Source: Deltaproteobacteria bacterium (GTDB lineage Bacteria; Desulfobacterota; DSM-4660; Desulfatiglandales; HGW-15). From it: a stretch of DNA of 15,595 nt. Of the stretch, positions 7,269 through 14,920 are shown one piece after another; position 1 is the stretch's first letter, and the number at the start of each line of letters is the position of its first letter. The stretch is taken from NCBI GenBank assembly GCA_016929815.1, contig JAFGIC010000005.1:1-15595 (forward strand), in the 5' to 3' direction. The notes under the pieces were generated by a model. The model was not told the origin of the DNA. It did no database searches and saw only the letters and a list, made by a program, of their open reading frames with translations. A program made the translations under genes and the position numbers.

Positions 7269-8041
7269 GACAGCCACCCCCAGCCCATGAGAACGGACAT
7301 ATATTGCCCCGGCAACGCGCACAGGGCCATCAGTATCACTTCATTTATCTCATCAGCAGCGCCAAGCAGGTCGCCGGTGATGCCCCCGAACTTCTTAAGG
7401 CAATAGACCCTGTAAATCATGGTGACAGACCATGCAATAATCAACAGGGCAAGGCCCGCAGGACCGGATATCAGGCAAAGGCTGCCGGCAATAATAAGTG
7501 AGCTGATCCGCTTTCCCTTGCCCGCATTTTCCACAAAGGGCCTTGCCATCCCATCGCTGCTCCTTGCATAGGGGAGTGTGGCTATGAGTTCCGTCATCAT
7601 GGCCCTGGATAGCACCATAACCGGCACAATCCATAGAAATGTCTCTGAAGAAAAGAGCCTTTCAAAGATAACCAACTTTGATATCAGACATAATAAAACG
7701 GCAATGGTCCCGAATACCCCAACAGATGTATCCTTCATGATAGCAAGACGCCTGTCCCTGCCGAACCCTCCCATAGAGTCGGCCCAGTCGGCCAGTCCGT
7801 CCAGGTGAAGGCCCCTTGTCAACAATACATCAAGTATCACCAGGAGCATTGCGCAACCGAACGACCACCCGGAAAAGGGGAGCAGCGCCCACAGGAACCC
7901 TGCAATCCATAGGACAATGCCCAGGAGCAGCCCCACTACGGGAAACCAGGGGAGCGCTAGAGACAGGTCTTTATCCCCCTTTCCGGGCATGGGGATGGAT
8001 GTCAGGGTTTGTATGGCTGCTGTCAATCCCTTTATTCCCAT
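7265..8041 (-). CDS. cobS: Adenosylcobinamide-GDP ribazoletransferase (cobalamin synthase)
   Basis: Membrane enzyme for the joining step: adenosylcobinamide-GDP plus alpha-ribazole (or its phosphate) to adenosylcobalamin (phosphate). The 258-residue protein carries the CobS signatures TRGLHLDGLADWADS at 75-89, with the acidic residues D81, D85 and D88 thought to bind metal, GGFGRDRRLAIMKDTSVG at 91-108, and GGITGDLLGAADEINE at 219-234. Hydrophobic stretches at about 30-72, 108-120, 135-150 and 180-205 fit a multi-pass inner-membrane protein. It starts three bases after the cobT stop (TGATATATG) without a good ribosome binding site of its own, so it is likely coupled to cobT, which makes one of its substrates. 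Confidence 0.95.
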   Translation of the reverse strand: MGIKGLTAAIQTLTSIPMPGKGDKDLSLALPWFPVVGLLLGIVLWIAGFLWALLPFSGWSFGCAMLLVILDVLLTRGLHLDGLADWADSMGGFGRDRRLAIMKDTSVGVFGTIAVLLCLISKLVIFERLFSSETFLWIVPVMVLSRAMMTELIATLPYARSSDGMARPFVENAGKGKRISSLIIAGSLCLISGPAGLALLIIAWSVTMIYRVYCLKKFGGITGDLLGAADEINEVILMALCALPGQYMSVLMGWGWLS

Positions 8042-8044
8042 ATA

Positions 8045-9094
8045 TCAAGCGCCCGGCTCTATATCAATATCATCAAAGGTCGCCATCTCGTTATATACGG
8101 CAAGGGCGTCTTCAATGATCTGCATGGCAATGGCCGCGCCCGTGCCCTCGCCCAGCCTGAGGTCAAGGTCCAGTATCGGTCTGAGACCTTCCTTTTCAAA
8201 CAGCATCCTGTGACCCTTTTCATAGGACCTATGGCTGAAGAATAGGTATTCCCTGACCGCCGGACACATCCTCATGGCAACCAGGGCGCCCGCAGATGAT
8301 ATGAAACCGTCCACTACAACCGCCAGTCGTCTTGCGGCCCCGCCAAGGCAGAGGCCGCATATACCTGCTATTTCAAGCCCGCCCACTGCGGCAAGCACGG
8401 ATAGGGGATCGCGCATGGTATCACGGTTCTTTGCAATGGCCTTTTCAATTACCTCCGCCTTTTTTCTTATTGCCTCATCCTCAAGCCCTGTGCCCTTATC
8501 CGTGACATCCCTTACATCGGCAGGCAGGAGCACTGAAAAAAGCGCGGACGATGGCGTTGTGTTTCCTATGCCCATCTCGCCTGTAGCGATCATCTTCTTT
8601 CCCTGATCCCCTGCCTCAAGTGCGATTTTAATCCCCACATTAACGGCCTTCTCCGCATCTTCAACGGTCATGGCAGGCCCCTCTGCCATGTTATCAGTGC
8701 CCCTCTTCACATTTCTCCTTACAAGGCGCTCAAGATCCCTTATATCCTCCTTCATGCCTATATCAATCACGCTTACCTCGGCCCCTGCCCTGCGTGCAAG
8801 GACGTTTATGCCCGCGCCTCCTTTCAGGAAATTCCTGACCATTGCCCCTGTAACCTCCTGGGGATAGGCGCTTACGCCCTCTGCCACGACACCGTGGTCT
8901 CCTGCAAATACAAATACGGCCTTTTTATCAAGAACAGGCCTTTCCTCTTCCCTGACAGCCACGACACGTGCTGCTATATCCTCAAGCACGCCCAGGCTTC
9001 GCTTCGGCTTGCTGAGGTTATCAAGCCTCGCCCATGCCTTGTCATACCATGACTTTGAAAGGGGCTGTATTTCACTTATTATTCGATTCAACAT
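8045..9094 (-). CDS. cobT: Nicotinate-nucleotide--dimethylbenzimidazole phosphoribosyltransferase CobT
   Basis: Activates the lower-ligand base by transferring ribose phosphate from nicotinate mononucleotide, giving alpha-ribazole 5'-phosphate in the cytoplasm. At 349 residues it is the normal length. It has KPKRSLGVLE near 29-38, FAGDHGVVAEGVSAYP at 63-78, a TGEMGIGNTTPSSAL segment at 171-185, GGLEIAGICG at 238-247, and LGEGTGAA at 314-321 with the catalytic glutamate E316, equivalent to E317 of the Salmonella enzyme. The ATG at 9094 has a good AGGAG (9107-9103) eight bases upstream; this is one of the few strong ribosome binding sites inside the operon and follows a 21-base gap after cobO. 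The sequence does not tell which benzimidazole, purine or phenolic base it prefers. Confidence 0.97.
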   Translation of the reverse strand: MLNRIISEIQPLSKSWYDKAWARLDNLSKPKRSLGVLEDIAARVVAVREEERPVLDKKAVFVFAGDHGVVAEGVSAYPQEVTGAMVRNFLKGGAGINVLARRAGAEVSVIDIGMKEDIRDLERLVRRNVKRGTDNMAEGPAMTVEDAEKAVNVGIKIALEAGDQGKKMIATGEMGIGNTTPSSALFSVLLPADVRDVTDKGTGLEDEAIRKKAEVIEKAIAKNRDTMRDPLSVLAAVGGLEIAGICGLCLGGAARRLAVVVDGFISSAGALVAMRMCPAVREYLFFSHRSYEKGHRMLFEKEGLRPILDLDLRLGEGTGAAIAMQIIEDALAVYNEMATFDDIDIEPGA

Positions 9095-9115
9095 CTTCTG
9101 ATCTCCTGTTTATCT

Positions 9116-9631
9116 CTACTTTTCTATCCCGTCCCTGGCTATAACGCCCCTTTGATAATAGTGCTTTATCTCTTTCATCTCGGTAACAAGTTCTGCCGCC
9201 TCAATAACCCTTGCATCCGCATTTCTGCCTGTTATGACAAGCTCCACGTCATCCGGTTTGACCCTGATGAAGTCAAGCAGGTCTTCCACGGAAAAAAGCC
9301 TGTAACGGGTTGCTATATTTGCTTCGTCCAGCACAATGACCTGAAACCTCCCGGACATCATTACATCCCTGACCTCTGAAAGTCCTTCCCTCGCCATTCT
9401 GATATCCTCTGCATCAGGCTCATCAATTATAAAGCAGTTTCTTCCGTATTGCCTGATTGTGATAAGATCGCTGAAACGCTCAAGCGCCTTATGTTCGCTG
9501 TATTTCATCCCCTTTACGAACTGGGCAAAAAACACCTTTAATCCCGCTCCCGCGGCCCTTATCGCCAGACCAATGGCAGCGGTTGTCTTTCCCTTGCCGT
9601 CACCTGTATAGACCTGTATGTATCCTTTCAT
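9116..9631 (-). CDS. cobO: Cob(I)yrinic acid a,c-diamide adenosyltransferase, CobA/BtuR type
   Basis: Transfers the adenosyl group of ATP to the cobalt of reduced corrinoids, needed both for new synthesis and for imported corrinoids. The 171-residue protein starts MKGYIQVYTGDGKGKTT, with the phosphate-binding loop GDGKGKT at 10-16, followed by AAIGLAIRAAG, FFAQFVKG at 34-41, the Walker-B-like VLDEANIA at 100-107 and GRNA at 135-138 where homologs have GRGC or GRNA. It is shorter at the N-terminus than Salmonella CobA, lacking the extension before the beta strand that leads to the P-loop; this is common in anaerobes. The start lies three bases after the cobU stop, with only a weak GATGAG upstream. 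Confidence 0.95.
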   Translation of the reverse strand: MKGYIQVYTGDGKGKTTAAIGLAIRAAGAGLKVFFAQFVKGMKYSEHKALERFSDLITIRQYGRNCFIIDEPDAEDIRMAREGLSEVRDVMMSGRFQVIVLDEANIATRYRLFSVEDLLDFIRVKPDDVELVITGRNADARVIEAAELVTEMKEIKHYYQRGVIARDGIEK

Positions 9632-9634
9632 ATT

Positions 9635-10180
9635 TTACTCATCTTTCAAAATCATCGGCAGTCCCGCGAAGGTTACAATAACCTTTCTCGCAACAGCCGC
9701 CATATGCTGATTCATATAACCTGCCGCGTCCCGGAAATCACGCGCCAGCCTGTTTTCAGGCACAATACCCTCACCCACCTCATTGCTTACAAGGACAACG
9801 ACCCCCTTGAGGCCTTTAAGTCCGTCTGCAAGTCCATTTATTTGTCTGTATATCTCTTCACGATCATCTTCATGCCTCATGAACAGGTTGCTGAGCCACA
9901 GTGTAAGACAGTCCACAAGTATAACCGTGTCTTCTCTGTCCAGTTCCTTAATACGTGACCTGAGTTCAAGGGGCTCTTCCACTGTCGTCCATCTATCGCC
10001 CCTCTCGGACCTGTGACGTCCTATGCGCTCCTCCATCTCCGCGTCACGTGCCTCGGCAGTGGCAAAAAATATAAGACTGCGTTCCATATCTTCGCAAAGT
10101 CTCAAGGCAAGTGTGCTCTTGCCGCTCTTTGCCCCGCCGAGGATAAGTACGCATCCGTTTTCAAATTCTCTATCGAACAA
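9635..10180 (-). CDS. cobU: Adenosylcobinamide kinase / GTP guanylyltransferase CobU
   Basis: Bifunctional enzyme that phosphorylates adenosylcobinamide and then converts the phosphate to adenosylcobinamide-GDP. The 181 residues contain a P-loop GGAKSGKS at 15-22, RHRSERGDRW at 55-64 whose H56 corresponds to the histidine that takes GMP in Salmonella CobU, the VDCLTLWLSN segment at 89-98, and the family signature NEVGEGIVPENRLARDFRD at 133-151. The start is the TTG at 10180: AGGAG (10192-10188) lies seven bases upstream, and no in-frame ATG exists between it and the cobQ stop. A 14-codon frame (10214-10170) overlaps this start. The kinase activity implies that imported cobinamide can be salvaged, in agreement with the BtuFCD genes. 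Confidence 0.95.
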   Translation of the reverse strand: MFDREFENGCVLILGGAKSGKSTLALRLCEDMERSLIFFATAEARDAEMEERIGRHRSERGDRWTTVEEPLELRSRIKELDREDTVILVDCLTLWLSNLFMRHEDDREEIYRQINGLADGLKGLKGVVVLVSNEVGEGIVPENRLARDFRDAAGYMNQHMAAVARKVIVTFAGLPMILKDE

Positions 10181-10214
10181 TTTCCTTCTCCTGAGATTCA
10201 GGCATGCTTTTCAT
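10170..10214 (-). CDS. Possible 14-codon leader ORF overlapping the cobU start
   Basis: An ATG at 10214 opens a frame MKSMPESQEKEIVR that ends at TAG 10172-10170, so its last 11 bases overlap cobU. It sits in the 49-base gap between cobQ and cobU. GGGAG lies only two bases before its ATG, too close for efficient initiation; a second in-frame ATG at 10205 is eleven bases from the same GGGAG. This may be chance; if translated it could affect initiation at the cobU TTG. Confidence 0.2.
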   Translation of the reverse strand: MKSMPESQEKEIVR

Positions 10215-10229
10215 AACTCCCTCTAAACC

Positions 10230-11729
10230 CTAGATCCCTATTGCGGACGAGATCTTATCCACATCACAATATCCTTCAAAATGATCCGCCAGCCTGTCAT
10301 ACCGGCGTGACCTCGAGCCCGGGCCTGCGCCCGCCCTTTTCTCCGTTATCCCCTTGCCCCTTCTAAGAATATTAAGAAACCCCGCCCTGAAGGAGGGGCT
10401 GTCAAATATACCATGTACATATGTCCCTGCAATGCGTCCGTCTTCAATAGCGCAGCCTTCCTCCCATGCCGTCTTTTCACCTGGCTCACTGATGCTGAGC
10501 CACGGTTCTCCCTTTGCTCCCATGCTGTAAGTCTGCCCCATGTGTATCTCATAGCCCGTCACCCTGTGTCCGTCAGGCATGCATCGCCCTGAGACCTTCC
10601 TCACGGTCTTTTCCCTCTCCAGGACGGTCTCCACCGGCAAAAGCCCAATGCCCTTTACGGACATCTCCGCGGACTCAACCCCATGCGGGTCAGATATCCT
10701 CATGCCCATGAGCTGATATCCTCCGCATATCCCTACAACCGTCCCCTTTTCAGCAAAATGTCTTACAGCCCTTTTCCATCCGGTGCGTGATATCCATGCC
10801 GCATCTTCCATGACGTTTTTTGTCCCTGGAATTATCAGACAATCATAGTCCTCAGATAATTCAGATGGCCTGATAAGATAGTTCAGCACCACATCTCTTT
10901 CACCGGACAATGCCTCCATGTCGGTAAAATTGGACACGCAGGGGAGCCTGACCACCGCAATGTTTACCGTGCTTCTTCCTGCCGGTCTTATTATCCTCCT
11001 GTCATCCTGTATGGCGACGGAATCTTCCTGATCAATACGGATGTCATTAAACCAGGGGACAAGTCCCAGCACGGGTTTGCCGGTCTTTTTCTCAATATAT
11101 TCAATGCCGGATGCAAAGAGCGCGGGATCCCCCCTGAACTTATTTATCAGGAAACCGGCAATTATCCCCCTTTCCTTCCGGGACATCAGATTATAGGTAC
11201 CGATGATCTGGGCAAAGACGCCTCCCCTGTCAATGTCCGCCACAAGCACACAGGGGGCATTTACCGCCTCTGCCATGCTTAGGTTGACTATGTCGTTTTC
11301 CTTGAGATTCATCTCGCAGCAGCTGCCCGCTCCCTCCATTACGATAAGGTCATATTCCCTTTCAAGCTGTCCGAATGATTCCATCACCGCAGCCCTGAGC
11401 CTGGGCTTGAATGCCTCATAGGCCTTTGCATTCATATTTCCGAAGACACTGCCCTGAAGCACGATCTGAGAACCCAGCATCGAAGATGGCTTTAATAGAA
11501 CCGGGTTCATATGCACTGAAGGCAAGACCTTTGCCGCTTCCGCCTGAACCGCCTGCGCCCTGCCTATCTCTCCTCCTTCAATCGTGATATAGGAATTGTT
11601 GGACATATTCTGGGCCTTAAAAGGTGTGACCTTAAATCCCCTTCTCTTGAATATCCTGCAGAATGCGGTTACTGCGACAGACTTTCCAACATCGCTGCCT
11701 GTCCCCAGAAACATGATCTTCTTTGCCAT
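10230..11729 (-). CDS. cobQ: Cobyric acid synthase (glutamine-hydrolysing) CobQ/CbiP
   Basis: Amidates four carboxylate side chains of adenosylcobyrinic acid a,c-diamide to give adenosylcobyric acid, with ammonia from glutamine. The 499-residue protein has an N-terminal dethiobiotin-synthetase-like ATPase domain (GTGSDVGKS at 9-17, TPFKAQNMSNN from 35, EGAGSCCEMNL from 132, VADIDRGGVFAQ from 163) and a C-terminal triad glutaminase domain with nucleophile C335 in GICGGYQLMG and H439 in GTYVHGIFD. EGAGSCCE is a variant of the usual EGAGSPAE. The frame extends 20 codons further upstream to 11789, but the ATG at 11729 is chosen: it overlaps the btuD stop as TAATG and gives the common MAKKIMFLGT start. 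CobB/CbiA is excluded by the length and by the AQNMSNNS motif. Confidence 0.96.
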   Translation of the reverse strand: MAKKIMFLGTGSDVGKSVAVTAFCRIFKRRGFKVTPFKAQNMSNNSYITIEGGEIGRAQAVQAEAAKVLPSVHMNPVLLKPSSMLGSQIVLQGSVFGNMNAKAYEAFKPRLRAAVMESFGQLEREYDLIVMEGAGSCCEMNLKENDIVNLSMAEAVNAPCVLVADIDRGGVFAQIIGTYNLMSRKERGIIAGFLINKFRGDPALFASGIEYIEKKTGKPVLGLVPWFNDIRIDQEDSVAIQDDRRIIRPAGRSTVNIAVVRLPCVSNFTDMEALSGERDVVLNYLIRPSELSEDYDCLIIPGTKNVMEDAAWISRTGWKRAVRHFAEKGTVVGICGGYQLMGMRISDPHGVESAEMSVKGIGLLPVETVLEREKTVRKVSGRCMPDGHRVTGYEIHMGQTYSMGAKGEPWLSISEPGEKTAWEEGCAIEDGRIAGTYVHGIFDSPSFRAGFLNILRRGKGITEKRAGAGPGSRSRRYDRLADHFEGYCDVDKISSAIGI

Positions 11730-12493
11730 TATATTATACTCACCCTTGGCCGCCCTGAGGTTGGATTCATGTCCACTGTGACGGGACATTCATATACCTT
11801 TTCAATATTGGCGACCGTGATGACCTCATCCGGCGGACCTTCGGCATGCACCTGTCCGTTTTTGAGCATCACGACTCTGTGACAGTACTGGGCCGTAAGG
11901 TCTATGTCATGTGAAACCAGCGCCACGCTGATATCCTTTTCCCTGCACAGGGTCGAGATAAGCATGAAAATCTCCCTCTTGAATTTCAGATCCAGGAAAG
12001 ACGTGGGCTCATCCAGGAGGATAATCCTGGGTTCCTGGGCAAGCGCCCTGGCAATAAAGACCCTCTGTTTTTCTCCCTCTGACAGGTCATGTATGGAACG
12101 ATCAGCCAGGTGAAGCGTTTGGGTTGACTTCAGGGCGTTAAAGGCGATCTCCATGTCCCTGATTCCCTCAAACTGAAGTCTCCTGAGATGCGGGTACCGC
12201 CCCATAAGAGCCACCTCAGCCGCTGTAAAAGAGAATCTGAAATGGTTTTCCTGTGCCACCATGGCCACCTGTCTGGCAAACTCGGATCTCTTTATATCGC
12301 GGAAGGGCCTGTTATCAATGCTTATCTCCCCTTCAATGGGGTTGATAATGCCGTCCATAATCTTCAGCAACGTGCTTTTCCCCGAACCGTTCGGCCCCAG
12401 TATGCCCAGGATCTCCCCGGAACGCAGGGATAAATCAATGCCCATCAGGGACCATTCCTTTCCATAATGAAAGCCTATATTGTCAAGTCTCAT
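11729..12493 (-). CDS. btuD: Corrinoid ABC transporter ATP-binding protein BtuD-like
   Basis: Cytoplasmic ATPase of a FecCD/BtuCD-type importer. From the chosen ATG (254 residues) it shows Walker A GPNGSGKST at 33-41, the Q-loop glutamine near 81 (VAQENH), the ABC signature LSEGEKQRV at 137-145, where the usual LSGGE has E in place of the second G, Walker B ILLDEPT at 158-164 and the switch histidine H195 in SHD. The ATG at 12493 overlaps the btuC stop as ATGA. A GTG at 12505 in the same frame would add four residues and cannot be ruled out. Sequence alone would fit iron-siderophore transport as well; the cobalamin riboswitch and flanking genes make corrinoids the likely cargo. Confidence 0.9.
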   Translation of the reverse strand: MRLDNIGFHYGKEWSLMGIDLSLRSGEILGILGPNGSGKSTLLKIMDGIINPIEGEISIDNRPFRDIKRSEFARQVAMVAQENHFRFSFTAAEVALMGRYPHLRRLQFEGIRDMEIAFNALKSTQTLHLADRSIHDLSEGEKQRVFIARALAQEPRIILLDEPTSFLDLKFKREIFMLISTLCREKDISVALVSHDIDLTAQYCHRVVMLKNGQVHAEGPPDEVITVANIEKVYECPVTVDMNPTSGRPRVSII

Positions 12494-13524
12494 GACCGGA
12501 TCCACTGGCTGCCTCTCTTCTTCAGAAGGATTATAAAAAAGGGGGCGCCCATGAACGCTGTTATAACGCCCACAGGCAGTTCACTCGGGGATATAATCGT
12601 CCTTGCCAGGGTATCGGCTGCGATCAGGAATATGGCGCCGCCGATGGATGCCGCGGGTATAAGCACGCGGTGATCCGAACCGAATGCCATCCTTGCAAGA
12701 TGGGGTACAATCAGCCCCACAAAGCCTATGAGACCCGAAAAGGCCACTACAAGACCCATTATCAGACTCACGATAACAAGACTCACCTTTTTTACCCATT
12801 CAACCTCGACGCCAAGCTGGGCCGCGTTCTCCTCTCCTGTTGTAATGATATTCAGGTCCCTGGAGAAGGCAAAGAGTATGATCGACGACACAATAATAAA
12901 GGGCGCAATGATCAGCAACTGTCCGTATTTGCCCTGGGAGAGATCGCCGTATAGCCAGAAGAGCATGGTATGGAGTCTGTCGTCGCTGGAAACCGAGATA
13001 AAGGACATTATGATGGCGGTGAAAAAGGCGTTTATGATCACACCGGTCAGGAGTATGGTTGACGATTCCATGCCTATTTTCCTGGACCCTATGGCCATCA
13101 CCAGGTAAATGGTAAACAGGGCGCCTGCAAAGGACAATACAGGCACGCCCAAGCTGAAGCCGAGGCCCAGGGCTATGGCGATGACCGCACCGAAGGCCGA
13201 GCCGCTTGAGACCCCCAGAATAAAGGGATCCGCAAGGGGATTCCTCAATATGGCCTGGAATACAACGCCTCCGACGGATAGGGCAAAGCCCACAAGCCCT
13301 GCAAGCAAGATCCTCGGGAGCCTTATCCTTAATATAATCAGCCTGGCCGGGTCATCCTTGGGCGCGGTTCCTGTAAGTATCTCAAGGATATCCTTTAAGG
13401 AGACATCAGCCGTCCCGAGCGCGAGGGAGGCAGCCGTTACCAGCGCCAGTACACCCAGCATGATAAGGGACAGGGTTATGACCCTCGAGGGTGTTAAAAT
13501 ATTTTTTCTGTAGTTTTCCATCAT
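12490..13524 (-). CDS. btuC: Corrinoid ABC transporter permease BtuC-like (FecCD family)
   Basis: Inner-membrane permease that would form the homodimeric channel between BtuF and BtuD. The 344-residue protein is hydrophobic nearly throughout, in line with the ten-helix FecCD fold. Family landmarks are RIRLPRILLAGLVGFALS near 66-83, the FQAILRNPLADPFILGVSSG region at about 88-107, GEENAAQLGV near 233-242 in the cytoplasmic loop that meets the ATPase, and FSGLIGFVGLIVPHLAR near 266-282. Its ATG at 13524 overlaps the btuF stop as ATGA; a second ATG follows directly, so the start may be one codon later. There is only one permease gene, as expected for a homodimer. Confidence 0.92.
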   Translation of the reverse strand: MMENYRKNILTPSRVITLSLIMLGVLALVTAASLALGTADVSLKDILEILTGTAPKDDPARLIILRIRLPRILLAGLVGFALSVGGVVFQAILRNPLADPFILGVSSGSAFGAVIAIALGLGFSLGVPVLSFAGALFTIYLVMAIGSRKIGMESSTILLTGVIINAFFTAIIMSFISVSSDDRLHTMLFWLYGDLSQGKYGQLLIIAPFIIVSSIILFAFSRDLNIITTGEENAAQLGVEVEWVKKVSLVIVSLIMGLVVAFSGLIGFVGLIVPHLARMAFGSDHRVLIPAASIGGAIFLIAADTLARTIISPSELPVGVITAFMGAPFFIILLKKRGSQWIRS

Positions 13525-14444
13525 TTTAACCGTTTATCCCACTCTATCTCCGGATGAATCAGCCTTGCCATGGCCTCCAGGCCGTCTATGAGCCTCTGTG
13601 AAGGGCGGTCCAGGAGGTCTGATTCAAACAGATAGATCCTGTTGTTCTTTACAGCCGGGACTGAGGTCCATGTCATCCATTCCTTCTTTGCCTCTTCAAA
13701 CTCCCCTCCCCTCTCCATGGATGATATGATGATAATATCGGGACCTCTCCTGATTACCTCCTCAATGCCGAGCCTGGGGTATGTTACAGACTCATCAGCG
13801 GTCATGTTTATCCCTCCCGCGAGCCTGATGATATCATTGTGAAAGGTGTTTTTATTCACCGTCATAACAGGCCTCAGATTGATCTGCAGAAAGACTACAG
13901 GCCTTTGGGATGAAGCTGTAAGGGCCTCAACCCTTTTAAGCCTTGCTGTCAGTCCCTCTGTCAGCTTAAGTGCCTTTCCCGTGACGCCGCAGACATCGCC
14001 TATCTCCTCTATTGTTTCAATAACCTCCATTACATTTCTGGGATTCACTACATACAAGGGAATGCCAGCCTCCTTCAGGAGTTCCACGTCCTCCCTGCTG
14101 TTGCCGTCCTTTGTGCCTATGGCAAGGTCGGGAGAAAGGCTGATGATACTCTCAACATTCAGGTTCATATAGCTCCCGATTCCGGGCTTTTCCCTGGCAT
14201 CAGGCGGATAGTTGCTATAGGTCGTCACACCTACAACCCTGTCACCCAGGCCCAGATAATACAAAATCTCAGTCAGGCTCGGGGCCAGAGGCACAATACG
14301 GACAGGGTTATTGTCAAGATTTACCTCCGCTCCTATCGCGTCTATGAAGGTCGCGGCTCCTACATTATAAGGCCACGCCAATAACAGGGTAACAACCGGC
14401 ATCATTACTGCAAGAAATATCTTTTTAAAAAACCGCATCCCCAT
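13521..14444 (-). CDS. btuF: Periplasmic corrinoid-binding protein BtuF-like
   Basis: Periplasmic binding protein for the BtuCD importer, first gene of the operon. From the chosen start it has 307 residues: a signal peptide (MGMRFFKKIFL, hydrophobic core, NVGAA before the likely cleavage near residue 30), then a class III helical-backbone binding fold with SLTEILYYLGLGDRVVGV and YPPDAREKPGIGSYMNLN, which are BtuF/FecB-like. No lipobox cysteine is seen, so it should be soluble in the periplasm. The frame reaches back to an ATG at 14486, but that codon lies inside the terminator hairpin and adds an implausible N-terminus. Of the candidates 14447, 14444 and 14438, the one at 14444 has AGGA (14454-14451) at the best distance, six bases. 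Cargo is inferred from the upstream riboswitch. Confidence 0.9.
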   Translation of the reverse strand: MGMRFFKKIFLAVMMPVVTLLLAWPYNVGAATFIDAIGAEVNLDNNPVRIVPLAPSLTEILYYLGLGDRVVGVTTYSNYPPDAREKPGIGSYMNLNVESIISLSPDLAIGTKDGNSREDVELLKEAGIPLYVVNPRNVMEVIETIEEIGDVCGVTGKALKLTEGLTARLKRVEALTASSQRPVVFLQINLRPVMTVNKNTFHNDIIRLAGGINMTADESVTYPRLGIEEVIRRGPDIIIISSMERGGEFEEAKKEWMTWTSVPAVKNNRIYLFESDLLDRPSQRLIDGLEAMARLIHPEIEWDKRLK

Positions 14445-14460
14445 CATGCATCCTATAAAA

Positions 14461-14498
14461 TAAAAAAATCCCCGGACCGATTCCATCGATCCGGGGAT
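14461..14498 (-). terminator. Intrinsic terminator of the cobalamin riboswitch
   Basis: On the minus strand the arms 14498-14485 and 14481-14468 pair over 14 base pairs with one G-U wobble and a GGA loop; the outer part is ATCCCCGGA with TCCGGGGAT. A run of seven T residues follows at once (14468-14462). It lies between the aptamer and the btuF ribosome binding site, so folding it prevents transcription of the whole operon. Confidence 0.93.
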
Positions 14499-14552
14499 GT
14501 CCCTTTTTTATCCTCATGATCCTTTGCCCTGTCTCTGTCCGCGGAGTCCGGG
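14471..14552 (-). promoter_or_regulatory. Riboswitch expression platform with candidate antiterminator
   Basis: After the aptamer, CCCGGAC (14552-14546) is perfectly complementary to GTCCGGG (14477-14471), which is part of the 3' arm of the terminator. The two pairings exclude each other. Without cobalamin the 7-bp antiterminator could form and let polymerase through; how ligand binding frees the terminator is not evident from the primary sequence. Confidence 0.5.
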
Positions 14553-14559
14553 CGTCACC

Positions 14560-14738
14560 CCAGGTCAGGTCTTCTGACTTCTCCTCCCCTTCAGCGGCCT
14601 TCCCGTCCCTTTTTTGCAGGACAGTGACTCACAAGTGCTGAAGAGGTCCCCTGTTTTGGTTGTACAGGGAGGAGTTACAGCGGCGGGCCCGTCCCCGAAT
14701 CTCACGGGGTTCCCTTTTAAGCTCATAAGAGCGCCTGG
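14560..14738 (-). ncRNA. Cobalamin riboswitch aptamer
   Basis: The minus strand contains the conserved cobalamin aptamer blocks in order: AAAAGGGAACCCCGTGAGAT just after the 5' stem, GGGCCCGCCGCTGTAACTCC (near 14690-14671), a CCCTGT/ACAGGG hairpin, GTCACTGTCC with GGGACGGGAAGGCC, and the B12 box GTCAGAAGACCTGACC (14578-14563). CCAGG at 14738-14734 can pair with CCTGG at 14564-14560 to close the aptamer. About 180 bases is normal for the family. It lies just upstream of btuF in the untranslated leader and is followed by an intrinsic terminator, so it is expected to repress the entire 11-gene operon when cobalamin is abundant. I cannot decide between adenosyl- and methyl/hydroxocobalamin preference. 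Confidence 0.96.
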
Positions 14739-14750
14739 ATAATTATTAAT

Positions 14751-14780
14751 TTCATAGACGAGAACACGTTTAAAAGTCAA
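14751..14780 (-). promoter_or_regulatory. Promoter of the cobalamin operon
   Basis: TTGACT (14780-14775) and TATGAA (14756-14751) on the minus strand are 18 bases apart. The start would be near 14745, only a few bases before the closing stem of the riboswitch, which is what a riboswitch-controlled transcript should look like. The -10 hexamer matches consensus at four of six bases. Confidence 0.6.
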
Positions 14781-14920
14781 GGTAAATCTACTCCCGCTCC
14801 ATTGGGGCTAAAAGTTGACAAACAACGGCTTGATAAACCTCAATCATCTATGATATTCAATACATATTTATCTGGTTGGTCAATATATTTGAAGGCGTAT
14901 CAAAAAATCACGGGGATCCG

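Noticed and set aside
14565..14780. 71-codon open frame on the minus strand upstream of btuF
   Set aside because: It lies wholly across the cobalamin riboswitch and its promoter; conservation here is at the RNA level.
14815..14854. TTGACA at 14815-14820 and TATGAT at 14849-14854 as a plus-strand promoter for the membrane protein
   Set aside because: The hexamers are 28 bases apart, too far to form one promoter, and neither has a proper partner at 16-18 bases. The true promoter was not identified.
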